DNA of 64,000 nt from an uncultured Lachnoanaerobaculum sp. (lineage in GTDB: Bacteria > Bacillota > Clostridia > Lachnospirales > Lachnospiraceae), in NCBI GenBank assembly GCA_946999385.1, contig CAMQCZ010000006.1, forward strand, positions 6,026 to 70,025. Direction: 5' to 3'. Both the position numbers and the translations under genes were made by a program. This document shows, piece after piece, positions 36,019 through 46,353 of the stretch. How positions within the stretch are numbered: the stretch's first letter is position 1; each line of letters starts with the position of its first letter. A model generated the notes under the pieces. It had not been told where the DNA came from. It was given only the letters and a program-made list of their open reading frames with translations, and searched no databases.

Positions 36019-37140
36019 TTAATCAAGCTTTTTTTGCATCAATCCTACATTTAATACCAATCCTATGCCAATATACATGCTCATAAGAGAGCTTACTCCA
36101 TAGCTTATAAAAGGTAAAGGCAAACCTGTATTTGGAAACACTCCTGTAGCTACTGCAATATTAGTAAAACTTTGAAATATAATTAAGCTTGCAATCCCTG
36201 TACAAATCAGTCTTGCCTGCATATTACTTACTCTTGCGGCTAAATTTAATATTTCAAAAGCTAATATAGTCATTAATAAAATAACAAGTATAGAGCCTAT
36301 AAATCCAAGTTCTTCACCTATTATAGCAAAAATAAAGTCTGTCTGATCCTGCGATAAAAAATTACCATTTTTAACAGAATTAACGGTAGTATTATTTAAA
36401 CCCTTCCCATATAGCTGCCCTGAACCTATTGCCATAATAGAATTTGCCTGCTGTGCCCCAACATCAGAATATTTCTTAGGATCGATCCATGCAAGTATTC
36501 TATTCATCTGATATTCTCTTAAAAATGGCACTTTTTTATTAATTAACAAAAAGATGAAAGATAATATTATAGGAATACTTATCCCTGATAATATAGCTAT
36601 AAGCTTATAACTCAAGCCTGCAACAAAAAGCATTGAAAAGCTGATGATAAATAAAACTACTGTCGTTGATAAATCAGGCTCCAACAATATCAATAAATAA
36701 ATCAGACCGACACTTATAGAAAATATCAATAATGTATAAAAGCTATTTATATTTTCTTTTTTCTTATCTAAAAACCAAGCTAAAAATATTATGATTCCTA
36801 TCTTAACAAACTCAGCCGGCTGAATAGTTCCTATAATAGGTAATTTTATCCATCTTGTAGCACCGGCTCCATTAGGTCTATATCCCATAAGTAAAACTAA
36901 AAATAGCATAACCACACATAAAGCATATATAATCAATGATATTTTTAATATTTTGTCATATCTAATAAATGATATAAGCAACATTATAATAAAACTAATT
37001 ATTATACCTAAAACTTGTTTTTTTACTATACTTATATCAGAAGTTGCACTATTTATGACAAAAGAACCTAATATACTTAGTGATAATGTATAAATAATTA
37101 TCCTAAAATTATATTTTTTTAAGTTATATATATCAAACAT
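36019..37140 (-). CDS. rodA: Rod-shape SEDS glycosyltransferase RodA
   Basis: This 373-residue polytopic membrane protein polymerises lipid II during elongation together with PBP2. About ten transmembrane helices are seen. Family markers are WIDPKKYSDVGAQQANSIMAIGSGQ, the GQLYGKGLNN segment, DFIFAIIGEELGFIG with the catalytic-site aspartate region and PNTGLPLPFISYGVSSLMS. The frame extends to a TTG at 37152, but ATG 37140 has GAGGAG 4 nt upstream and is preferred. It lies directly after mrdA, its partner. Confidence 0.95.
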   Translation of the reverse strand: MFDIYNLKKYNFRIIIYTLSLSILGSFVINSATSDISIVKKQVLGIIISFIIMLLISFIRYDKILKISLIIYALCVVMLFLVLLMGYRPNGAGATRWIKLPIIGTIQPAEFVKIGIIIFLAWFLDKKKENINSFYTLLIFSISVGLIYLLILLEPDLSTTVVLFIISFSMLFVAGLSYKLIAILSGISIPIILSFIFLLINKKVPFLREYQMNRILAWIDPKKYSDVGAQQANSIMAIGSGQLYGKGLNNTTVNSVKNGNFLSQDQTDFIFAIIGEELGFIGSILVILLMTILAFEILNLAARVSNMQARLICTGIASLIIFQSFTNIAVATGVFPNTGLPLPFISYGVSSLMSMYIGIGLVLNVGLMQKKLD

Positions 37141-37184
37141 CTCTCTCCTCAAATTTTACAACAATTTTTTAAAAAATACTAGTC

Positions 37185-40079
37185 TTAATCACCAATTTTT
37201 ATATTACTTACATCTAAGCTTTTATTTTGCATTATAATATCAAGGCTTGTATAACCAAAGTATAATTTATATATATTTTTTGCAATAGTAGCGGCATTTG
37301 ATGAAGAATAACCATATGGTATATTGACAGTTACTGCAATTTCAGGATTTTTATATGGTGCAAAGGATAAGAAAAAAGCATGATTCGCTCTTGTTTTACT
37401 TTCCTGTGCAGTACCCGTTTTTCCCGCTATTTCAACCGGTAAATCACTAAATATACTTTTAGCTGAGCCTTCACTAATAACCTTAAACATTCCTTCTGAT
37501 ATAGTATCCCATGTGGATTCCTTTATATCAATTTTTGCTTTAAGCTTAGGCTCAAATTTCTTTAATATTCTCCCATCCTTATCATCTTCTTTTTCTAAAA
37601 TACTTAAATCAAATAAATTTCCTCTATTTGCTATTGCACTGACATATCTTGATAATTGTACATTTGAAAAAGAATTGGATCCTTGACCTATTGAAGAACG
37701 CTCAGGTGCTTTATTTGTTATCATAGGTTCCGTTTCAACAAGCTCAACACCGGATTTTTGATCAAGTCCAAAAAGTCTTGCATATTTTGCCAATCTTTCT
37801 ATACCTAAACCAGGATTATAATCACCATTTTTCTCCAATGATAATCTATGTCCAATTTCAGCAAAATAATAGTTACACGAATTTTGTATAGCCTGCACCA
37901 TATTCAGTTCTCCATGCATGGATGGATAAATCCAACATTTAATATGTGGCTCTATAGTATCATACTCTCCGGTACACTTTATTTTTTCATAAGCCTTTAC
38001 AACATGTTCCTCTAATCCTGCTATCGCCGTAATAGGCTTAAAAATTGAACCCGGTGCTTTTTTTGTTTGAGTTGCATTATTATAAAGAGGTAAAGATTCA
38101 TCATTTAATAATTTATTATAATAATCAACATCCATAACATTACTAAGCTTGTTATTATCATATCCAGGATAAGAAACTAAAGCCTTTAATTTTCCTGTCT
38201 TTACATCTGTAACAACTGCAGCCGCTGAACAAGGCTCTAAGGCTAATTGTGCAGGTGTTATTTCTAATTTTGAAATTTTATCTATCAAAAAATTATAAGC
38301 ATAGTTCTCAGAATTTCTATATAATTCATTATATCTTTCCTTATCTTCCTTTAATATTCCCTGCTCATATAAGCTAAGACAAATCTCTCTACCGCTAACC
38401 TTTCCGCTTTTTATCAAATATTTATATAATATTTTTTTGAAACCAAGATTATCCTTTAATTTATCTATAATAAATTCACTTAAATTATTATAAATATCTT
38501 CAACGCTTAAATACTTTGTATTCCCACCAAATTTTGTAGTATCAATAAGATTATTGGAAGCTAAATATTGCAAATAATTCCTTAAGCTGATATTATCCTC
38601 CTTCCACATTAAATATTCCTCATCCCTTTGATTTACTAATTCTTTTTTTATAATAGACATCTCATCCGAGCTTAAAAAATTATAAATATATACTAAGAAA
38701 GCATTTAAATCTTCATCTAAGTCTTTCATAGCTTTTGCATTATCCATATTAAGCTCATTTTTAATTTTTGATATACTGTTCGCATAATAATCAGAATATT
38801 TTGCATATATATTTTTTTCTATATAGCCGGCATCGGCAGCTTCAAATCTATCTATAGACAAAATATTATTATTAATCAATTGAAAATATGCATCCTTTAC
38901 AGGTATAAGTCTATCTGTCGAATTTGTATTTTCATTATTAGGATTATCATTGTATACAATTTTTTTAGTCAAAATACCGGTAAGCTGTTGTTCCAATATA
39001 TTATATATACCAATCTGTAAATCCCTATCTATACTTAAATAAATATCATTTCCTGATTGTGGTAAAACCTCTTGCTTAACATCCAATATATGCCCTACAT
39101 TATCAACATTAATAATTTTATAGCCTTTTTTACCACGTAAATCATAATCAAGATATTCTTCTATTCCAATTCTTCCAACTATATCATTCTCAGAATAGTC
39201 CTCATTTTTTTCCTTAAATTGTTCTAATTGATTTTCTTGTATTTTTCCTGTATAGCCAATTAAAGATGAAAAATATACACTGTCATTATATAATCTCAGT
39301 GTTTCCTGCTCTATATTAACACCTAAAAGCTTAGCTGCATTTTCTAAAATAGCCGCTTTTGTCCTTTCCTTAATATCAGACGCAACCTTTGTTGCATCAT
39401 ATTTATGAAATGATGTAAGTCCCATTGTATATCTTATATTTATTATGTCTAATTTTTGCCTATTATTCAATTCTATTTTTTTGCCGCTATCATCATAAAG
39501 ATTATATAATTTATATTCATTAAATTTTTTATCAACTAATGCTTCTGCACTGATATTACTACTATTATCACTCCTTTTAGTCTTTTTATCTAATTCATCT
39601 ATTGATTTTAAGCCGTAGCAATCCCTTAAAAATCTCTTTTTTGAAATATTTGAATTGGTTGTAAAATAATAATTACCATTATTATCCAAATCAACTAAAA
39701 ATTCTCCAATAATTTTTTCATCATATTTATGTAAAATTTCTACTAACCTGTATATAGTTGAATTTTTATCTATATAATTTTTATAATCACCATTATCTAT
39801 GATAGTAACTGCATATGCCAGCTTATTATAGGCTAATAATTTACCATTTACATCATAAATATTTCCCCTTGTTGCCTGTGTTAAAATTGTTTTTTCAGTC
39901 TTTTGTATGTAATTATTTTGATAATATTCTCCATCTAAAATTTGTAATATAAATAAACGACAAAATAAAAGCAATATAATAAAAATATATACCGAACCTA
40001 AGACAAATAATCTTGAATATATCAATTTATTTTTAAATTCTACAAATAATCGACGTAAATCATTCAGCAAATTTACCAC
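37185..40079 (-). CDS. mrdA: Elongation penicillin-binding protein PBP2 with a large insertion
   Basis: This protein of 964 residues is the transpeptidase for cell elongation. It has one transmembrane segment (about 22-42), a pedestal domain, and a transpeptidase domain with catalytic serine in APGSIFKPI (about S677), SCNYYFAEIG (about 733) and AGKTGTAQES (about 886). PBP2 is usually about 600-700 residues. Here about 250 extra residues separate SIDRDLQIGIYNIL (about 350) from AAAVVTDVKTGKLKALV (about 630); they are mostly helical and charged, with no motif I recognise. A GTG start is shown; TTG at 40070 has better spacing from AGAGGTGG. It overlaps mreD by 20 nt. Confidence 0.9.
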   Translation of the reverse strand: MVNLLNDLRRLFVEFKNKLIYSRLFVLGSVYIFIILLLFCRLFILQILDGEYYQNNYIQKTEKTILTQATRGNIYDVNGKLLAYNKLAYAVTIIDNGDYKNYIDKNSTIYRLVEILHKYDEKIIGEFLVDLDNNGNYYFTTNSNISKKRFLRDCYGLKSIDELDKKTKRSDNSSNISAEALVDKKFNEYKLYNLYDDSGKKIELNNRQKLDIINIRYTMGLTSFHKYDATKVASDIKERTKAAILENAAKLLGVNIEQETLRLYNDSVYFSSLIGYTGKIQENQLEQFKEKNEDYSENDIVGRIGIEEYLDYDLRGKKGYKIINVDNVGHILDVKQEVLPQSGNDIYLSIDRDLQIGIYNILEQQLTGILTKKIVYNDNPNNENTNSTDRLIPVKDAYFQLINNNILSIDRFEAADAGYIEKNIYAKYSDYYANSISKIKNELNMDNAKAMKDLDEDLNAFLVYIYNFLSSDEMSIIKKELVNQRDEEYLMWKEDNISLRNYLQYLASNNLIDTTKFGGNTKYLSVEDIYNNLSEFIIDKLKDNLGFKKILYKYLIKSGKVSGREICLSLYEQGILKEDKERYNELYRNSENYAYNFLIDKISKLEITPAQLALEPCSAAAVVTDVKTGKLKALVSYPGYDNNKLSNVMDVDYYNKLLNDESLPLYNNATQTKKAPGSIFKPITAIAGLEEHVVKAYEKIKCTGEYDTIEPHIKCWIYPSMHGELNMVQAIQNSCNYYFAEIGHRLSLEKNGDYNPGLGIERLAKYARLFGLDQKSGVELVETEPMITNKAPERSSIGQGSNSFSNVQLSRYVSAIANRGNLFDLSILEKEDDKDGRILKKFEPKLKAKIDIKESTWDTISEGMFKVISEGSAKSIFSDLPVEIAGKTGTAQESKTRANHAFFLSFAPYKNPEIAVTVNIPYGYSSSNAATIAKNIYKLYFGYTSLDIIMQNKSLDVSNIKIGD

Positions 40080-40581
40080 CTCTATCCATATCTATATCCT
40101 CTAAATATCTATTATATTTTAATAAGAGCCTATACATAAGCAAAGTGAAAATCAAACTTATAATAAGCTCCGGCATAATAATTCGTCTTATATAAAATAT
40201 AAAATCAAACTTTTTTCTTGGTAAAAATCTAAACAAATATATATAGATATTATATGCAAATTCATTTATTGTACACATCAAAAGAGGAAGAAAAATAAAC
40301 TCCTCATAAAAATATTTTGACAATATACCATTTATATATGCTATACAAGCAAAAAATAAAGTAAAATATCCAAATGGCAATGAATAAAATAGATCCATCA
40401 AAATTCCGGCAAGTACACCATATATTAAACCTTCTCTTTTTCCATATATAAAGCTAAAAGTAAATACCATAATTATTATTAAATTAGGTGCTGCTGATAA
40501 AAATGGTATAAATGGAAATACACATCTTTGTATAGCAAAAGCCAAAATTAACATAGCTATATTAGCATTGATTCTTCTCAT
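40060..40581 (-). CDS. mreD: Rod-shape-determining protein MreD
   Basis: This 173-residue integral membrane protein has about five transmembrane helices and typical MreD sequence (YGKREGLIYGVLAGILMDLFYSLPFGYFTL). It links MreC to the elongation complex. It lies 9 nt after mreC and overlaps mrdA. MreD proteins diverge quickly, so position in the mreC-mreD-mrdA order is important support. Confidence 0.92.
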   Translation of the reverse strand: MRRINANIAMLILAFAIQRCVFPFIPFLSAAPNLIIIMVFTFSFIYGKREGLIYGVLAGILMDLFYSLPFGYFTLFFACIAYINGILSKYFYEEFIFLPLLMCTINEFAYNIYIYLFRFLPRKKFDFIFYIRRIIMPELIISLIFTLLMYRLLLKYNRYLEDIDMDRGGKFAE

Positions 40582-40590
40582 ACTATTACC

Positions 40591-41424
40591 TTATTCTCCA
40601 AGATCCTTTTTATTTGTTATAACCAAAACCTCCTGCAATGTATCAAAGCTTACTATAGGAAGCAAATATCCTGATTTAGTTAATCTTGAATTATCCACTT
40701 TAACATCGTTTGCATAACCTATTAATAATCCCGGTAAAAATTTACTACTTATATTACTTGTTACAATCTTATCTCCATCCTGTATGTCAGAATTAATATC
40801 TATATCATTTATTTTTAGTTTACCCTTTTCATACAATTTCAAATCACCTGCTATGATACAATTATTTCCGGTACGTATAGACATTGCACTAACTCTTGAA
40901 ATATCATCAATAATCGTTCTTACAGTTGCATAATTGCTTCCGACATCACTTACAATCCCTACTAATCCACCGCAGGCAATTACATTCATATCAATTTCTA
41001 TTCCATCTCTACTGCCTTTATCAATACGAAAAACTTTAAACCATCGTCCTGAATCCTTAGCTATAATTCTGGCTCCAATTTTCTTATAATCTTTATAGTC
41101 ATTATCAAGCTTATATAAATCTCTAAGTCTTGATAATTCCATATTATCCTCTTCAAGCTTTGTATTTTTTAAAACCAATTCATCAATTTTTTTTCTTAAT
41201 TTTTTATTTTCATCATATGCTTTTTTTAAAGTACTTTTTTCCTCTATCGAATTATAAAAAGCTTTACCTGCCACATTTACACCATTTTGTATAGGTGTAA
41301 GCATAAATCCTACACCTGATCTAAGTGGTGAAATCCATTTGGATTTTATTGCAGTTACAGCTATCAATATAATACAGATAGTACTTATTATAATTAAGAT
41401 ATATCTATCTCCTTTAGAATCCAT
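40591..41424 (-). CDS. mreC: Rod-shape-determining protein MreC
   Basis: This 277-residue bitopic protein has one transmembrane segment (about 8-26), a coiled coil (about 65-112, ENKKLRKKIDELVLKNTKLEE) and a beta-rich extracellular part with VIACGGLVGIVSDVGSNYATVRTIID. It activates PBP2. The ATG overlaps the stop of radC by one base. mreB normally precedes mreC, but here radC is directly upstream and no mreB is in the window. Confidence 0.94.
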   Translation of the reverse strand: MDSKGDRYILIIISTICIILIAVTAIKSKWISPLRSGVGFMLTPIQNGVNVAGKAFYNSIEEKSTLKKAYDENKKLRKKIDELVLKNTKLEEDNMELSRLRDLYKLDNDYKDYKKIGARIIAKDSGRWFKVFRIDKGSRDGIEIDMNVIACGGLVGIVSDVGSNYATVRTIIDDISRVSAMSIRTGNNCIIAGDLKLYEKGKLKINDIDINSDIQDGDKIVTSNISSKFLPGLLIGYANDVKVDNSRLTKSGYLLPIVSFDTLQEVLVITNKKDLGE

Positions 41425-42110
41425 TATATGACTCCTTGTTCCTTAAAACTATAATATTTATTATCTCCTATAATAACATGATCATTAAGATGTATACCAA
41501 CCAATGAGCATGACTTTTCAAGCATTTTTGTTACATTTATATCTTCATTACTCGGTTGTGGATTACCGCTTGGATGATTATGTACTATAACTATATTAAC
41601 CGCTTCATATTTCATTGCTTCTATCAAAATATCTCTTGTAGATATAATAGAAGAATTTATAGTTCCCCTGCTTATCAATAAATCCTTTTTTAACATCTGC
41701 TTTGTGTCAAGTAAAGCAAGCCTAAGCTCCTCCTTATTTAAGCAACGCATTTGTTGCATATAATAATTTGCAACCGCCTCAGGTGTGTTCAAACAATTAT
41801 TTTTAACTCTTGTACTTTTCCACAGCCTCTTTGAAAGTTCTACTATAGCCAAAATTTGTATTGCCCTAATTTTACCTATACCCTTTAGCTTTATTAATTG
41901 TTCTATATTTACATTGATAATATTTGATAAGTCAGGCTCTTCATCTGCTATGCTCAGAATTTGATATGACAAATCCAAAACACTCAAATCCTTAGTACCG
42001 ACTCTAAGTAAAATAGCTAAAAGCTCTATATCTGTAAGTGCTTCGCAACCATATTTTTCAAATCTTTCATATGGTAATTCTGTTTTTTTCTTTATATCAT
42101 TTAATAACAT
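41424..42110 (-). CDS. radC: RadC-family (JAB/MPN) protein
   Basis: This 228-residue cytoplasmic protein has an N-terminal helix-hairpin-helix region (LLAILLRVGTKDLSVLDLSYQIL, LKGIGKIRAIQILA) and a C-terminal JAB1/MPN metalloprotease-like domain with VIVHNHPSGNPQPSNEDINVT, containing the HxHx(n)D zinc ligands. Despite the name, a DNA-repair role is not established. It often precedes mreBCD in Clostridia, which fits here except that mreB is missing. Confidence 0.95.
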   Translation of the reverse strand: MLLNDIKKKTELPYERFEKYGCEALTDIELLAILLRVGTKDLSVLDLSYQILSIADEEPDLSNIINVNIEQLIKLKGIGKIRAIQILAIVELSKRLWKSTRVKNNCLNTPEAVANYYMQQMRCLNKEELRLALLDTKQMLKKDLLISRGTINSSIISTRDILIEAMKYEAVNIVIVHNHPSGNPQPSNEDINVTKMLEKSCSLVGIHLNDHVIIGDNKYYSFKEQGVI

Positions 42111-42142
42111 ATAAGCCTTTCAGGCTCTCCAATTTTATGCTT

Positions 42143-43411
42143 TTACAAAGCTTGTAATACTTTTTCTACTGATAATAATATTCCATATTTAGCATGTGTA
42201 AATGTAAGCCCGCCTTGAAAGAAAACTGTATAAGGTTCTTTTATCGGTGCATCTGCACTAAGCTCTATTGATGAGCCTGATACAAATGCCCCTGCCGCCA
42301 TTATAACATCACAATCATAACCCGGCATAGCCCAAGGTTCAGGACTTACATAGCTATCTACAGGAGCCGCCTTTTGTATCCCCTCGCAAAAGGCAATAAG
42401 GGCTTTTTTATTTTTCAATGTAATCGCCTGTATAATATCAGTTCTGGCTTCTATTGAATTAGGAAGGCAAGAAAAACCTAATTTTTCATATATATTAGCT
42501 GCAAATATTGCTCCCTTAAGAGCAGAAGCGACAATATTAGGAGATAAAAATAAACCCTGTAATATATTACTATTTAAGCCTAAGCTTGCACCTACCTCTT
42601 TTCCTATTCCGGGGGCTGTAAGTCTATATGAAGCATTTTCTATATATTCTTTTTTCCCTACAATATACCCACCTATCGGTGCAAGTCCTCCTCCGGGATT
42701 TTTTATCAAAGAGCCTACTATCATATCTGCTCCGACCTCAAGCGGCTCTTTGTCTTCTACAAACTCTCCATAACAATTGTCAACCATAATGATAAGACTG
42801 CTTTTTATACTGCGTATAAAGCTTATAAGCTCCTTTATGCTTTTTATACTTAGACTTCTACGATTAGCATAACCCTTTGATCTTTGTATAGTTACTAATT
42901 TAGTTTTTTCATTAATAGCCGCTCTTATAGCTTCAAAATCAAAAGAACCGTCTTCTAATAAGTCTGCTTGTCTATAGCTTATTCCATATTCTGCCAACGA
43001 TCCCCTTGCTTTTCTTATACCTATGACTTCCTCCAAAGTATCATAAGGCTTACCTACCGGCGAAAAAAGCTCATCTCCCGGTCTTAGATTTGCTGAAAGT
43101 GCAACATGCAAAGCATGCGTACCACTAACCAACTGTGGTCTTACAAGTGCATCCTCACCTTTAAATATATCAGAATAAATATTTTCTATTATATCTCTTC
43201 CCAAATCATTATAACCATAGCCTGTAGTTGCGGCAAAATGTATATCACTCAGCTTATTATTTTTCATTGCAGATAAAACCTTTAGCTGGTTATATTCTGC
43301 CATCATATCTATTTCCTTAAATCTATTTTCTAATGACGAAAGTATTTCCTCTCCTAAATCGTAAACTTTTTTGCTAATCCCAAGCTTTTCATATGTATCA
43401 TTAAGTTTCAT
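42143..43411 (-). CDS. Methionine gamma-lyase-family PLP protein (YnbB type)
   Basis: This 422-residue PLP enzyme has the fold-type-I core: RPQLVSGTHALHVALSANLRPGDEL, IIMVDNCYGEFVEDKEPLEVGADM for the cofactor aspartate, and GSLIKNPGGGLAPIGGYIVGK with the Schiff-base lysine. It matches the family named aluminium-resistance or methionine gamma-lyase in Firmicutes (YnbB of Bacillus, next to miaA-hfq there). The real substrate is uncertain. It lies 57 nt after miaA and 32 nt before radC. Confidence 0.88.
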   Translation of the reverse strand: MKLNDTYEKLGISKKVYDLGEEILSSLENRFKEIDMMAEYNQLKVLSAMKNNKLSDIHFAATTGYGYNDLGRDIIENIYSDIFKGEDALVRPQLVSGTHALHVALSANLRPGDELFSPVGKPYDTLEEVIGIRKARGSLAEYGISYRQADLLEDGSFDFEAIRAAINEKTKLVTIQRSKGYANRRSLSIKSIKELISFIRSIKSSLIIMVDNCYGEFVEDKEPLEVGADMIVGSLIKNPGGGLAPIGGYIVGKKEYIENASYRLTAPGIGKEVGASLGLNSNILQGLFLSPNIVASALKGAIFAANIYEKLGFSCLPNSIEARTDIIQAITLKNKKALIAFCEGIQKAAPVDSYVSPEPWAMPGYDCDVIMAAGAFVSGSSIELSADAPIKEPYTVFFQGGLTFTHAKYGILLSVEKVLQAL

Positions 43412-43468
43412 ATTATTTCAGTATTCCTCATTATATCTTAAAATTATTTATTTTCTGTGTATTTAATA

Positions 43469-44413
43469 TTAAACATTTTTAAAATTAATAAATTTTATTA
43501 TTAATTCCAATATTTCATTATTATTTGAATATTTATCTTTATCTATATAAATCACTTCATTTTCTCTTTTAAACCAGGTTAATTGTCTTTTGGCAAAATG
43601 TCTTGTATTTTTTTTGATTTCTTCCTTTAATTCTTCCAATGTAAGCTTATTTTCAAGATATAAAAATTGTTCCTTATATCCTATACCCTGCATAGATATT
43701 AAATCCTTTTTTATACCCTTTTTTAATAATTTTCTAAATTCTTCTAAAAGCCCTTCCTCAAACATTAAATCAACTCTTTTATTGATATTATTATATAAAG
43801 CTTGTCTATTCATAGTCAAAACAAAATATCTATAATCATATTCGCTTTTCTTTAAGCCTTGAATAAAATTATGTTCAGAAATTTTTTTACCATTTAATAA
43901 ATTATATTCTAATGCTCTTATAATTCTTTTTTTATTATTTTTATGTATAAAACAGGCAGCGTCTATATCCAGCTTGGACAATTTTTCAAGCATATAATCA
44001 GCACCTTTTTCTTCATACTCCTTTTCCAGACTTTTTCTAAGCTTCTGTTTTTGTTCATCATCCTCAGTTTCAAAATCTATATCATATAAAAGTGCCTGTA
44101 TATAAAAGCCTGTTCCTCCAACTAATATCGGTATTTTATTTTTTGCATATATTTCTTTTATTGCAAGCTTCGCCAAATCCTTAAAAATTTTTATATTAAA
44201 TTCCTCGAATGGTTCTAAAATATCTATAAGATAATGCTTTATACCCTGCTTATGTACTTCCTTTATCTTAGCAGTTGCAATATCAAGTCCTTTATATACC
44301 TGCATAGAATCTGCACTTATTATTTCACCATTTATTTTTTTTGCCAGCTCTATTGACAGCTCGGTTTTACCTACAGCAGTAGGTCCTGCTATAATAATTA
44401 ATCTATTATCCAT
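43469..44413 (-). CDS. miaA: tRNA dimethylallyltransferase
   Basis: This 314-residue enzyme adds dimethylallyl to A37 of tRNAs reading UNN codons. It shows the P-loop IAGPTAVGKTELSIELA near the N-terminus, EIISADSMQVYKGLDIATAK, GGTGFYIQALLYDIDF and the SMQGIGYKEQFLYL region. It works before MiaB, which is encoded at the head of the same operon. Its start overlaps the mutL stop by one base. Confidence 0.96.
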   Translation of the reverse strand: MDNRLIIIAGPTAVGKTELSIELAKKINGEIISADSMQVYKGLDIATAKIKEVHKQGIKHYLIDILEPFEEFNIKIFKDLAKLAIKEIYAKNKIPILVGGTGFYIQALLYDIDFETEDDEQKQKLRKSLEKEYEEKGADYMLEKLSKLDIDAACFIHKNNKKRIIRALEYNLLNGKKISEHNFIQGLKKSEYDYRYFVLTMNRQALYNNINKRVDLMFEEGLLEEFRKLLKKGIKKDLISMQGIGYKEQFLYLENKLTLEELKEEIKKNTRHFAKRQLTWFKRENEVIYIDKDKYSNNNEILELIIKFINFKNV

Positions 44414-46335
44414 TAAATTATCCTTTTAAATTTTTTTTCAAGATCATATTTGCTTATTTTTATTATTGTAGGTCTTCCATGTGGGCAATTATAAGGATTA
44501 TTTAAGCTTAACATTTTTGTTATAAGAATATCAGCCTCAGCCTCACTTATATTTTGATTCCCCTTAATAGCCGCCTTACACGATATACTTGCCAGCTTAT
44601 CTAAAATATGCTCAGCCTTTACAGCTATATCACTTTCACTAATTTTTGCAATCAATTCAAGGAAAAGTTCTTTTTTATCAATAGAAGGTAAATCATTCGG
44701 AATAGCATTTAATTTATAATCTTTACCTCCAAAATGCTCTAATTCAAATCCCAGCTTTTCAAAGACTTCTCTATTATTTTCAAAAGCTTCAATTTCAACA
44801 TCAGTCATATTTATAACTATAGGAGGAAGAATATATTGTTTTGTTTTTATGCCCTTTTCATATTCTTCTAAAAACTTTTCATACAAAACCTTTTCATGTG
44901 CTGCATGCTGATCTATAATGAACATTTCATTATCTAATTCTATTATCCAATATGTCGAGAATATTTGTCCTATTAATTTATGTCTTTTTATATTTTGTTT
45001 ATCAAAAAAATTTAATTGAGTATTATCTACATTTTCTTTATATATTTTATCCCCATCTTTTTTTTCAATAATATTATTTTCTAAATTTTCATCCTTATTA
45101 AATTCAACTTTATATTCTCTATATGGCTCATTTTTATTATCAGTCTTATATGTATCTATTTCCTCAAAAATCTTATCATATGTTTTTTGTTCTTTTACAA
45201 AGCCTGATGATTTATTATCAAATTCTTTTATCCTATTTTTTTCAAAGCTTTCCGGAAATCTGAGCTTATTTTGTAATTCCAGCTTTTCAAACAGCTCTCT
45301 TTTTAATTCTTCTTGTCTATCCTTCTGAGAAATATAAGCTCTTTTAACTAAATCTGAGTTTAATAATGTATTTTCAACACTCGATTTTATTATTGAATAT
45401 ATTACACTCGCATCCTCAAATCTTATTTCCATTTTACTCGGATGAACATTTACATCAATAAGCTTTGGCAATATTTCTATATTCAAGCTTGTAAATGGAT
45501 ATTTACCATTCATAAGTCTATTACCATATCCGTCCTCTATAGCCTTGTATATTATATCATTTTTTATATATCTTGAATTTATAAAATATATTTCTCCGCT
45601 CCTATTTGCCCTTGAATAATCAGGCTTTGAAATAAATCCTGATATTTTTACAATATCATCTTGATATTTGATCTCAATTAAAGAGCGGGTAGCTTCCTTG
45701 CCATAAATTTGATAGATAACATCTTTTAAATTAGAATTTCCTCCTGTATGCAACTTATTAATATTATTACTTATATATCTAAAGCTGATATCAGGATGTG
45801 AAAGTGCCAATTTTTCAACTATATCACTAATTTTTGCAGTCTCTGAATTTAAACTTTTTAAAAATTTACGTCTGGCAGGTGTATTAAAAAATAAATCTTT
45901 AACTATAATTGTTGTTCCGTCAGGAGCTGCCACTTCTTCAAAGGACTTTTCAAAGCCTCCTTCCACCTTATACAAGGCAGCCGTAGTTTCATTTCTTGTC
46001 TTACTAATTATTTCCGTTCTGGTAACTGCCCCTATACTTGATAATGCTTCTCCTCTAAATCCAAGACTCAAAACATTTTCCAAATCATCAGCTGTTTTTA
46101 TTTTACTTGTTGCATGCCTTAAAAAAGCTTTTTTTATATCCTCTTTAGCTATTCCTTGACCATTATCAGTTATTCTGATTAATGAAGTACCGCCATTTTT
46201 TATCTCTATAGCTATTTGGTCAGATAAAGCATCTATAGAATTTTCCAATAATTCTTTTACTATAGATGCAGGTCTTTCAACAACCTCGCCTGCCGCTATC
46301 TTATCTATAGTAGATTTGTCCAATATATTAATCAT
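44413..46335 (-). CDS. mutL: DNA mismatch repair protein MutL
   Basis: This 640-residue protein has a GHKL ATPase domain (ELLENSIDALSDQI, ITDNGQGIAKEDIKKAFLRHATSKI, SLGFRGEALSSIGAV) and a C-terminal endonuclease domain. The metal motif IDQHAAHEKVLYEKFLEE marks a nicking MutL, as expected in bacteria without mutH. A charged linker of about 150 residues joins the two. The start is moved to ATG 46335 with GAGGGTG upstream; the GTG at 46344 lies inside that site. It is 18 nt after mutS. Confidence 0.96.
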   Translation of the reverse strand: MINILDKSTIDKIAAGEVVERPASIVKELLENSIDALSDQIAIEIKNGGTSLIRITDNGQGIAKEDIKKAFLRHATSKIKTADDLENVLSLGFRGEALSSIGAVTRTEIISKTRNETTAALYKVEGGFEKSFEEVAAPDGTTIIVKDLFFNTPARRKFLKSLNSETAKISDIVEKLALSHPDISFRYISNNINKLHTGGNSNLKDVIYQIYGKEATRSLIEIKYQDDIVKISGFISKPDYSRANRSGEIYFINSRYIKNDIIYKAIEDGYGNRLMNGKYPFTSLNIEILPKLIDVNVHPSKMEIRFEDASVIYSIIKSSVENTLLNSDLVKRAYISQKDRQEELKRELFEKLELQNKLRFPESFEKNRIKEFDNKSSGFVKEQKTYDKIFEEIDTYKTDNKNEPYREYKVEFNKDENLENNIIEKKDGDKIYKENVDNTQLNFFDKQNIKRHKLIGQIFSTYWIIELDNEMFIIDQHAAHEKVLYEKFLEEYEKGIKTKQYILPPIVINMTDVEIEAFENNREVFEKLGFELEHFGGKDYKLNAIPNDLPSIDKKELFLELIAKISESDIAVKAEHILDKLASISCKAAIKGNQNISEAEADILITKMLSLNNPYNCPHGRPTIIKISKYDLEKKFKRII

Positions 46336-46353
46336 AAAATTCACCCTCTTTCA

